From: Larix kaempferi
Taxonomy: Eukaryota > Streptophyta > Pinopsida > Pinales > Pinaceae
DNA length: 64,000 bases
Reading direction: 5' to 3'
NCBI GenBank assembly: GCA_027924585.1
Contig: BSBM01000425.1
Coordinates: 248,001 to 312,000 of the forward strand
Made by a program: the position numbers and the translations under genes. The notes beneath the pieces are model-generated. The model had not been told where the DNA came from. It did no database searches and saw only the letters and a program-made list of their open reading frames with translations. This document shows, piece after piece, positions 33,950 to 43,000 of the stretch (position 1 is the first letter of the stretch; each line of letters opens with the position of its first letter).

Positions 33950-35473
33950 GTGGCTACAAGAAGGAATCCAGGTTCGCAGTTCTTTTTAGGCGTGGACAAT
34001 CCAGAAAAGCTCCTCAAGACGGAGAAAGTCAAAGGCAAGACGAAAGAAGGTATTTCTCAGTTTTCAAATATATTCCCTTCTTTACAAGAACATCTGTTTG
34101 AGAAAGAAAATATTGGTTCAAGTAAAAAGATTTTGCTTAGAACTAAATCAGATTCTGATTTGAAAGAAACAAAAGTTGATCCACAAAGTTTGTGGGACTA
34201 TTCTTTAAAATCTGTTTGGGAAAATTTACAAAGATCTGAGAGGAAAGAACCTAAAATATCCAAAGCCCAAAGAATACCTGTACAGGGTAATAGACAACAG
34301 GCGACGGTTGTTGCACCTTATAATCCACCACCCATGGCAGCCAGATTTGCTCCTTTGGTTTTGCCAGCAGTTTTACATGATTTGCCTCAAAATTATGCAC
34401 AGAGAATCTTTACTTTTGATAATGAGGGAAATTATACCGCACAACAACATGTTGATAATTTCAGTGATTTTATTGATTTAGAAGAAGTGGATTATGATGA
34501 TGCTAAAATGAGGTTGTTTGCTCAAAGTTTGAGGGGTGAAGTGAAAAAATGGTTTAGAGCTTTAGCCGCTGGATCTATTGCAAATTATGATGCCTTTACA
34601 ACCCTTTTTATCGAAAGGTGGGAAGATCAGAAAAATCCTTCGCAGGTATTGACCCAGTATAACAATCTGAAAAAGGGAGGTTTTGAGTCAGTTCAGGAGT
34701 TCTCTACCAGATTTATGAAAGTCTACAATTCAATCCCTACAGATATAAAACCTCCAGTGGGAGCAGCCAAGTTACATTATGCAGATGCTTTTGAAGGTGA
34801 TTTCTCATGCACATTAAGAGAAAGAAGATCTACTACTTTGGCAATAATGATGAAAGATGCAGTAGAAGTTGAGGCTAATATGATGGCTTCTGGAAAAATG
34901 AGGCATAGAGATATGGATAGAAAGAAAATTAGAGAAGATAATCAAAATGCAGCTTCTTCTTCTTCTTCCCCTACAGACGTAAAATTCGAAGCAATGATGA
35001 AAACTATGGAAAAATTGCTAGAAAGATTAGTAGTGGATAACAAAGCTCCAAATAAAGAACAAGCAGAACCTCAAATCAGAAACCCGAATTTTAGAAGGCC
35101 TTTTGTTCCAGCTGCAAGGCCGAGAGAACAGCGAAACCCAAGAAATGCAGAAGAAGATCAAATCCGACCTCCTTTTCCTGAAAATTATATTGCTGGGGAA
35201 GCTGAAGCTGAGATACCTGAAGGAGATATTCACCACTACGGCAGTTCTGATCCAGCAGTGTATTTGACTAAACAGGAGCATGATATGTTCATGGCAGAGG
35301 GAGAATGTTGTAGTTTGGAGATAGGAAGTGATCAATACCAGATTGGTTATCAAAATGCCATAAACGATCTTCAAAGAAAGATAAATCTGAGGAACCGAGA
35401 TGTTGTAATTGACAAAGGGAAAGAACCAATAGGCAAGTCAAAAAGAAATGCTGATAAAACTTCTACTAGTTAG
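33950..35473 (+). CDS. Element C gag polyprotein
   Basis: A 507-residue frame for the particle-forming gag. Residues about 145-260 form the Retrotrans_gag core (YAQRIFTFDNEGNYTAQQHV, AKMRLFAQSLRGEVKKWFRA, FIERWEDQ). A Ser-rich break near 340 and an Arg/Pro-rich tail follow. No CCHC zinc knuckle is present, which is a real difference from most gags. The frame seems to begin GTG GCT ACA; a GTG start is poor in plants and probably reflects mutation of an ATG, since the next in-frame Met is well inside. The frame ends TAG at 35471, and a TAA follows at 35495 before the protease continues in the same frame, so gag and pro may have been separated by a suppressible stop. Confidence 0.88.
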   Translation: MATRRNPGSQFFLGVDNPEKLLKTEKVKGKTKEGISQFSNIFPSLQEHLFEKENIGSSKKILLRTKSDSDLKETKVDPQSLWDYSLKSVWENLQRSERKEPKISKAQRIPVQGNRQQATVVAPYNPPPMAARFAPLVLPAVLHDLPQNYAQRIFTFDNEGNYTAQQHVDNFSDFIDLEEVDYDDAKMRLFAQSLRGEVKKWFRALAAGSIANYDAFTTLFIERWEDQKNPSQVLTQYNNLKKGGFESVQEFSTRFMKVYNSIPTDIKPPVGAAKLHYADAFEGDFSCTLRERRSTTLAIMMKDAVEVEANMMASGKMRHRDMDRKKIREDNQNAASSSSSPTDVKFEAMMKTMEKLLERLVVDNKAPNKEQAEPQIRNPNFRRPFVPAARPREQRNPRNAEEDQIRPPFPENYIAGEAEAEIPEGDIHHYGSSDPAVYLTKQEHDMFMAEGECCSLEIGSDQYQIGYQNAINDLQRKINLRNRDVVIDKGKEPIGKSKRNADKTSTS

Positions 35474-36079
35474 TCTGAACCACAAACTAAAAGATAAGAA
35501 AATGAAGATGTGCCCAAGGTAATTCCAGATAGCAAGAAAGATCCAATGAAGGAAAGTGATAAAAATTTGGTTCCTTTCAACATACTGAATGAAATGTCAA
35601 AAGTCAAGATTTCAGTACCCTTTAATGAAATACTGAAGAACAAAGAATACAAGGAACAAATTTTCAAGATGATGCAGGTAGAAAATCGGGTGGAAATAGA
35701 CACTTTGGAATTAGATGATGATAATCCTAATATCTGTTTAGGATCAAGAATGGAAGACAATAGTTTGGAAGAAGTTTCTCCCTTCTATGTGAATTTGGAT
35801 ATTCATGATAAAGTGGTGCATAACTGTATGTTAGATTCTGGAGCTTCTCATAATTTGATGCCCAAACTTGTAGTAGAATCTTTGGGATTGGAAATTACAA
35901 GACCATATGATGACTTATTTTCTTTCGATTCAAGGAAAGTTAAATGTTTAGGGTTGATAAAAGATTTGACAGTCAATCTCAGTAAAATACCAGCCAAAGG
36001 TATTCTTATGGATGTGGTGGTTGTTGATATTCCTGCAAAGTTTGGTATGTTATTGTCTAGGTCATGGGCTCAAAGTTAA
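35474..36079 (+). CDS. Element C aspartic protease
   Basis: Open from 35498 after a TAA, in the gag frame. The catalytic motif CMLDSGASHNLMP (Asp at 35834-35836) is complete, followed by the second half with IPAKFGMLLSRSWA at about 36026-36070, where LLSRSW matches the usual C-terminal motif of plant gypsy proteases. It would cut the polyprotein as a dimer. It runs 16 bases into the next frame: a one-base deletion near 36069-36073 probably split an originally continuous pro-pol frame, because SRSWA here and SKLKGTLQMDMSFATIP in the next frame form one conserved block. Confidence 0.85.
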
Positions 36080-38628
36080 AGGGAACTCTACAAATGGATA
36101 TGTCTTTCGCTACTATTCCGGTGTTGGGAGTACACAGAAGATTGTATACTGAAAAGAGAGCTGCTTATTTGGTAAGTGATCTAAAAGATCCTGAGAAACA
36201 TGCCATATATGCATTAGACACCGATTTGGGTTCTTGCATTTTGTACAACGATGTTGAATCTAAAGAAAAGATTGATTTAATTGAACCTAAAGAAAATGAG
36301 AAGGAAAGATTGTTAAGAGAAAAGATCAGAAGAGAAGGTACTTGGACGATGCACTTTGATGGGGCTAGAAGCAGAGAAGGAGCTGGAGCAGGAGTATGGA
36401 TAATTACACCTGACAGAGAATTTCTAATGTTTTCTTACCAATTGAATTTTGAATGTACCAACAATGTTGCAGAATATGAGGCTTTAATTCTGGGATTGAA
36501 TGTGTTGAAGGATTTGAAAGCAAAAAAGATTGAGGTATTTGGAGATTCTGAATTGGTTATAAATCAGGTAAAAGCTATTTATCAGACCAAACACCCTAAA
36601 ATGAGGTCTTATAGGAATGAAGTGTGGGATTTACTGGAAATTTTTTTCGATGAGCATGATGTTGTCTCAATTCCCCAAGTTAGCAACACTGTAGCAGATT
36701 CTTTAGCCACGGCAGGAGCTGCGTTCAAAACTCCCATCTTTTCTAAAAAAGAATATAATATCGAAGTCATACATAGACCATCTATTCCAGACAATATCAA
36801 ACATTGGCAGGTCTTTGAAGATGACCAACAGATCAAACGCTTTTTGGAAATGACAGATGAGTTCAATTACAGGTCTATTGATGCAGAAGGTGATGAGTTG
36901 GGGCCAGATGAAGTGGATTCTCCGGAGGAAACCAAAAAATTCAAGCAAAGGATCGGAGGTAAGGATATTATTCAACTGAAGAATAATGTTATCCCTAGAG
37001 GTTTAATTCCTTTAGAAAAGCTATTTGATAAAAATGATGTGGTAAAGAATCCAAAGATTGAACCAAAACTTGAAGATGTAAAAGATTATAATTTAGGTTC
37101 TGAAAAAGATCCCAAATTGGTAAAACTTTCAAAGAAAATACCAAGAAAAGAAGAAGATAAAAGTGTGGAAGTAATGAAAAGGTTTTCAGATGTTTTTGCT
37201 TGGAGCTATGAGGATTTGAAGGAATATGATATTTCTGTTATACAGCATACAATTCCAATTAAACCAGATGAAAAGCCTTTTAAGCAGAAATTAAGAAGAA
37301 TAAATCCCAAGCTACTGCCAGTGATAGAAAAAGAGGTGAGGAAGTTGTTTGATGCTAAGATAATTGTGTCTCTGAGGTTTTCCAAGTGGTTAGCCAATTT
37401 AGTACCCGTAAGAAAAAAGAATGGAGAAATAAGGCTGTGTGTGGATTTTAGAAACTTGAACAGAGCTTCTTTGAAAGATAATTATCCACTTCCTAAAATG
37501 GACCAGGTTTTACAGCAAGTGGTGGGGGCTGAAAGAATTTCCATGCTAGATGGTTTTTCGGGTTATAATCAAATTAAAGTTCATCCAGAGGATCAAGAAA
37601 AAACTGCTTTTACTACTCCTTGGGGAACGTTTATGTACGCCAAAATGCCATTTGGTCTAATGAATGCAGGCGCAACATTTCAGAGAGCTATGAATATTGC
37701 ATTTGCAGATGAAAGGGACAAAATTGTGGTGGTATACATGGATGATATCACTGTTTATTCAAAGAACGCTGCTGATCACTGGAAGCATCTGGAAAGAGTC
37801 TTCATAAAATGTAGAAGGTTTGGAATTTCATTAAATCCAAAGAAATCGCATTTTTGCATGGAAGAGGGAAGGTTATTGGGACACATCATATCCAAAGAAG
37901 GCATTAAGATCGATCCGGAGAGAGTATCTGCAATACAAAAGATAGGAATCCCTAGGAGTAAGAAAGAGATTCAGTCATTCATAGGAAGGGTAAATTGGTT
38001 GAGGAGGTTCATTCCCAGTTTTGCTGAAATTTTGAGAAATATAACTGAAATGTTGAGAAAAGATAGAGAAATTAAATGGAATGAAGAAGCAAGAAAATCC
38101 TTTGACAACATTAAAAGAGCATTGACTGAAGCACCGGTGTTAATTAGTCCAGATTATACAAGGGATTTCATTATGTTTACATATGCATCGGAACACACAG
38201 TGGCTGGGGTATTGTTGCAGAAGAATCAAGAAGGTATAGAACAGCCTATTGCATTTTTTAGTAAGATTCTGAGAGATGCAGAATTAAAATACAACATCAT
38301 GGAAAAACAAGCTTATGCTTTGGTGAAAGCATTGAAAGATTTCAGGATATATATTTTGCATTCTCATACAATAGCACATGTTCCATTAGCAGCAGTAAAA
38401 GACATTCTTACGCAACCAGATCCTGAAGGGAAAAGAGAAAAATGGATAGCAGTATTGCTGGAATATGACCTGGACATTAAACCCACCAAATTGATAAAAG
38501 GTCAAGGTTTAGCTAAAATGATGACAGAAACAAATTGGGATTCCCTCAGTATAAATTTTCTAGCTGAAACTTCGACCGAGAATGTTCCAAAGTCACCGAT
38601 AATTGAAGATTTCTCTTTATCTCCCTAG
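36064..38628 (+). CDS. Element C pol: upstream RNase H, RT, degenerate RNase H
   Basis: A frame of 854 residues. Residues about 93-220 are an RNase H fold with all four acids: Asp99 (HFDGARS), Glu137 (NNVAEYEA), Asp161 (FGDSEL), Asp212 (TVADSLA). It resembles the archaeal/plant-type RNase H acquired by Tat elements. After a linker and the pre-RT segment FSDVFAWSYEDLKEYD, RT spans about 405-690, with LCVDFRNLN, LDGFSGYNQI (Asp496), MPFGLMNAGATFQ and the active site YMDD (558-561). The usual RNase H after RT (about 700-785) has Tyr707 where the first Asp belongs and no clear third acid, so it is probably inactive and structural. The reading frame stops at a TAG (38626) but stays open in the same frame into integrase. 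Confidence 0.93.
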   Translation: MGSKLKGTLQMDMSFATIPVLGVHRRLYTEKRAAYLVSDLKDPEKHAIYALDTDLGSCILYNDVESKEKIDLIEPKENEKERLLREKIRREGTWTMHFDGARSREGAGAGVWIITPDREFLMFSYQLNFECTNNVAEYEALILGLNVLKDLKAKKIEVFGDSELVINQVKAIYQTKHPKMRSYRNEVWDLLEIFFDEHDVVSIPQVSNTVADSLATAGAAFKTPIFSKKEYNIEVIHRPSIPDNIKHWQVFEDDQQIKRFLEMTDEFNYRSIDAEGDELGPDEVDSPEETKKFKQRIGGKDIIQLKNNVIPRGLIPLEKLFDKNDVVKNPKIEPKLEDVKDYNLGSEKDPKLVKLSKKIPRKEEDKSVEVMKRFSDVFAWSYEDLKEYDISVIQHTIPIKPDEKPFKQKLRRINPKLLPVIEKEVRKLFDAKIIVSLRFSKWLANLVPVRKKNGEIRLCVDFRNLNRASLKDNYPLPKMDQVLQQVVGAERISMLDGFSGYNQIKVHPEDQEKTAFTTPWGTFMYAKMPFGLMNAGATFQRAMNIAFADERDKIVVVYMDDITVYSKNAADHWKHLERVFIKCRRFGISLNPKKSHFCMEEGRLLGHIISKEGIKIDPERVSAIQKIGIPRSKKEIQSFIGRVNWLRRFIPSFAEILRNITEMLRKDREIKWNEEARKSFDNIKRALTEAPVLISPDYTRDFIMFTYASEHTVAGVLLQKNQEGIEQPIAFFSKILRDAELKYNIMEKQAYALVKALKDFRIYILHSHTIAHVPLAAVKDILTQPDPEGKREKWIAVLLEYDLDIKPTKLIKGQGLAKMMTETNWDSLSINFLAETSTENVPKSPIIEDFSLSP

Positions 38629-39873
38629 TACTCAGATATCGTATATGTCTTACAGAATCTCCAAGCACCTGCAGACATGGAAAAAACTAGGGCAAGGTCA
38701 GTAAAACTGAAAGCAGCAAAGTTTTGCATATTGGATGGGAATTTGTTTTGGAAAGATCCAGGAGGAATATTGTTAAATTGTCTTTTAGAGAATGAGGCAC
38801 AGCATATTATGGTGGAATTTCATAAGGGTATGTGTGGAGGACATCATTCATGGAAGGCTACAGTAAACAAAATTCTTAGAGCTGGTTTTTACTGGCCCAG
38901 CATGTACTCCGATGTGTATAAAGAAATAACAAAATGTCATGAATGTCAAATTTTCGATGGAAAAAGAGAATTATTGCCATTTCCATTGAAACCCATTTCA
39001 GTCGAAGCACCTTTCCAACAGTGGGGGTTAGATTTTATTGGTGAAATTAACCCAAATTCTTCAGGACAACACAAGTGGATTTTGACTGCTACTGACTACT
39101 TCACAAAATGGATTGAGGCCATCCCAACCAGAAATGCTACAGAGACGGTGATTATGAACTTTTTGGAAGAAAATATTTTGTCCAGGTTTGGTTGTCCTAA
39201 AAGGATAGTGACAGATAATGCCCCAGCATTCAAGTCAAAAAAGATGATAAATTTCTGTCACAAATACCACATACATCTGAATCACTCAACAGCTTATTAT
39301 CCACAAGGAAATGGATTAGCCGAATCTTCAAATAAAAGTTTAGTGAGAATCATAAAGAAGTTGCTAGAGGATAATAAGAGGGCTTGGCACACTAAACTGA
39401 AATATGCTCTATGGGCAGACAGAATCAGTACAAAAAGAGCAATTGGCACTTCCCCTTTTCAGTTGGTATATGGTACAGAAGTAGTTTTCCCTGTTTCTTT
39501 AGGATTGCCAGTCATGAAATTATTACAAGAAGTTGATGAAGAACCAAATCATATGCAAAGAAGAATAAATCAAATGATAGAGTTGCATGAAGTCAGGGAA
39601 AAAGCATATAACAAGACTCAAATACATCAAGAAAAAATGAAAAAAACTTTTGACAGAAAAGTTAAAGAAAAGGATTTTCAAATAAATGATTTGGTTTTGA
39701 AGTGGGATTCCAGAAAAGAAGAGCACCATGGAAAGTTTGAACATTTATGGAAAGGTCCATATATTGTTGCAGGATGCCAAGGAGAAAATGCATTCATCTT
39801 AAAAAATTGCAATGGAGAATTTTATCCTGGAGGGCCAGTGAATGGGAGACACCTCAAACATTATTTGTCCTAA
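38629..39873 (+). CDS. Element C integrase
   Basis: In frame with RT and separated by one TAG at 38626; the first in-frame Met is at 38677. Counting from that Met, the zinc-binding part has His49, His56/57, Cys87 and Cys90 (KCHECQIF), and the core has Asp119 (GLDFIGE), Asp180 (IVTDNAPAF) and Glu216 (GNGLAESSNK), a D,D(35)E set. The C-terminal part has the WKGPYIV GPY/F-type motif. It would insert the cDNA into host DNA. No chromodomain follows. All catalytic residues are intact, so damage to this element is slight. Confidence 0.92.
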   Translation, partial: YSDIVYVLQNLQAPADMEKTRARSVKLKAAKFCILDGNLFWKDPGGILLNCLLENEAQHIMVEFHKGMCGGHHSWKATVNKILRAGFYWPSMYSDVYKEITKCHECQIFDGKRELLPFPLKPISVEAPFQQWGLDFIGEINPNSSGQHKWILTATDYFTKWIEAIPTRNATETVIMNFLEENILSRFGCPKRIVTDNAPAFKSKKMINFCHKYHIHLNHSTAYYPQGNGLAESSNKSLVRIIKKLLEDNKRAWHTKLKYALWADRISTKRAIGTSPFQLVYGTEVVFPVSLGLPVMKLLQEVDEEPNHMQRRINQMIELHEVREKAYNKTQIHQEKMKKTFDRKVKEKDFQINDLVLKWDSRKEEHHGKFEHLWKGPYIVAGCQGENAFILKNCNGEFYPGGPVNGRHLKHYLS

Positions 39874-39915
39874 CAGATAGAAGTGACAGAAAGTTCCTGT
39901 ACATTGTAAATATTT

Positions 39916-39933
39916 AAAAAAAAAAAAAGGGGG
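39916..39933 (+). other. Polypurine tract, displaced from LTR
   Basis: Thirteen A followed by five G. It is the only strong polypurine run after integrase, but it lies 88 bases before the 3' LTR start at 40022 rather than next to it. The sequence directly before the LTR, GTTGGAGCCAGT, is a poor tract. Confidence 0.55.
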
Positions 39934-40021
39934 TTTGAATGCAGCCCAATGGATCAGGCACTTGGTCTACTATGTTCTTTGCTACCTCGCAGGGAGGATA
40001 GCATCCCCAGTTGGAGCCAGT

Positions 40022-43000
40022 TGTTGACACCAGGTCTAAGGAAACCTAAAATTTTTGCTAAAAGGTCCTAAGAGAAAAAATCATCACAAAAAGGGTTGAA
40101 TTGAAGGTTTTTATATAAAAGTATAGAAGAAAAACCCATATTTATAAAGTCCGCCACCAAATATATGTAAGGGTTAAGCCCCAGTCAAGTTCCGTCGGCG
40201 GAGATATTATAGATCAAGATCAACGGTCAATATCAACCCCTCGTCGCCAATGTAATCGCCAACAAATGGTGGAGGGTGGTAGCGGACATAATACCACCAA
40301 GGCACGTGTCCGATATTCATTCATCCGCGTATGGATAAAGTGGTATCGGAAACCACTATAGCACCGCGCGGAACCACCCATTATGGAAATGTGGAAAGAT
40401 ACCTTACGTGGCAAGATGGGACCCAACACGTGGAAAACAGGGAAAGCTTGGTAGGGCCATGGCACGTGGCATCATACTTTACAATGATCAGAAGGCTGAT
40501 ACATACCTAAATAAAATCAACGGCCAACATTTCATCCGCGGCCAGGAACATGCACATGGGATATAAGGAAAAGCGGGTCGCGGAGAATAAACCACCATAA
40601 CAGGTGTCAACAGATGGTGTATCCGCGCGGGGAGCAAACCGGAAAAAGAAACCGCCTTTTCGATCGCGGATACCACGGGTGGAATAAAGGGGGACGAGAT
40701 CTGACGGTCCAAAACAAAGCTTCGAAGATCAACGGTTGGATATGACCCGCGTTCATAAAGGTTCAAGAAGGTTATTTTAAAAAGGCTTATATAAAAAGAA
40801 AGGGCTCCACATAACGGCATTTTGCATGTGTCGTTATCCTGGAGAGCTCCGAAGACTGGTGGAAGCTGGCGATTGCGACAAAAGGCGAAAAGCGAGCACT
40901 TACAGGTAGGGTCTGGTGACCTGTCACACTTTTTAAACGGAATTTTGTTTAAAAGAAGCGTTTAAATGGAGACTGTGCAAGATATAGACGTTTTTAGGTC
41001 AAAAGATGCCCTAGAAGACAGAGATGAAGATGTTTACGATACCCAAATTAGGTTTCCGGTCTCCGATGTAAAAATTAGGTTGTCTGAGTTATTAAAAGAG
41101 GGTATAGACCCCCATAGGGTTCACCAGTCGTCTCTGATAGCTTTTTGCCCAGACCAATTTCCTGTTTTCCCAGGATTCGTCTCCTGGTGTGCCGAAAATT
41201 ATTCCTGGGAAGAAAGAGTCGTTTTAAACAGCCAGAAAACCAGAGCCATTTGCAAAATCAAGCCAGCCGAATTGATTAGAGCCCTGGAAGTAGATTTGCC
41301 CCAAACCCTGGACCCTGAGGTTTTTTCTGAGGTTTCAATTATTGAAAATTTTCATCATGCTTCTCAGAGTGATAGGGAAATGTTTTTGTCGACGTGTCTC
41401 AGACCAGAGACTAGCATTTCGGAACTCCCTTACCCTTTAGATATCAATCTTTTTAATGAAAATACTCAGTTGGTCTTGACATTGTTGGCCGTAGTTTTAG
41501 GGTTACATACGGATTTGTATATAACTGAGTTTCAATTGAGTTTATTGTACAGAATAAGTATAGTCCAGTCGGGAATTGACGAAAGTCAAATTCCCCGACT
41601 AAATTTTGAAACATTCATAGCAGAAAGGATTCATGACCAGATGGTCAATTTTTCCACGCACAGACATTTCAGGTTTCAGGCCTTTTTAATGAGAATGATT
41701 ATGGTATCCAGTCAGGAAGAATTACAGTTCCCAGAAATTGTTTTCACAACTCCACTGGAAAATAATATGTTCAATTTTATCAACTACATGCTCTCAGCGA
41801 TCTTAAAGATGATTTTCGGAAAAAATCTGCCTAGAGTACTGCCGAAAATGCAGGTATCAATGCAATTTAATAAAGAGTATGCTACAGGGGATTGGTTTTT
41901 ATCGAAAGATAGTACAGTAGTCAGATTGTATGGATTTAAGCATAAACCCTATGGGTTACCAGCATTCCTCACTTTGAGGATTTTTGCCTTGGAATTCTTA
42001 AGACAGAAATTGATTGTAGAAGATAACAATTTTTTAGTTCACAGACAAGCAACGGACATTAAATACCCTTTCACATTAGGTCCGTTCACAATAAAGAATA
42101 AGAACGCTGCTGTATATATAGAGAAGTTGTTAAAAGACATGAATTTTGAGATAGATGCAGCTATGGAATATGACCCATTAAATATCATATCCAAACGAAG
42201 AATTGAGCATCGTATCAAGGCTCTGAATCATCAAATTGTTGAAGGGATGGCAGACAGAGCCAACTGGCTCGAATACAAAGAAGAAATTATTCCAGACACG
42301 TCCGATAAAGAAATGTCATTGGAAGAAGCAACGACGGAAATAGAAAGCGAAATAAATACTGCATTAGTGGGGTCCAAAAGACCTATACAGGACATTATGA
42401 TCATTGATGATGAAGAGACAGAAAAAGGAAAAAGATTGAAAACCGATGAGTCACAAGAATTGACAACAATTTCAGAAGAAGCAAAAGCGACAAAAGATGA
42501 AATACCAGAGGTTACAGTGAAGGAATACAACATTGAAGAAACCCCTGTAGGGGGTGATGTAAATAGACCCAGGAATATCATGGACGTATTTGATGAACAT
42601 AGTAAAAATAAACAGGAATCCGCGAAGCAAACAAGTCAATTGTTTCCGAAGGTCAGGAATATATCAAATAATGAAGTGAGCTTATTTACCAGCAGGAACA
42701 TCAAAGAAAATTCTTTGAAATTTTCAGTTGTGACAAAAAACAAGATCTCAGAGATGAAGATAGACTTGTCAAAAGTAAATGCCCCTGATAAAATTTTGTT
42801 ACATAGACAAGCTGGAGAGGTCATATACTCAGACTATTTGGGGGCCACATTGAGAGAAGACAAACTGAAGAATTCAGTAGACAAATTAAATAATCAGTTG
42901 AGACAGGAAAAGGCGGAGAATAAGTCTCGACATCAGCAAATTAAGAAATTGCAAATAGATTTGACTAATAAAGATGGAGATGCAGCCACTAAACTGCTCA

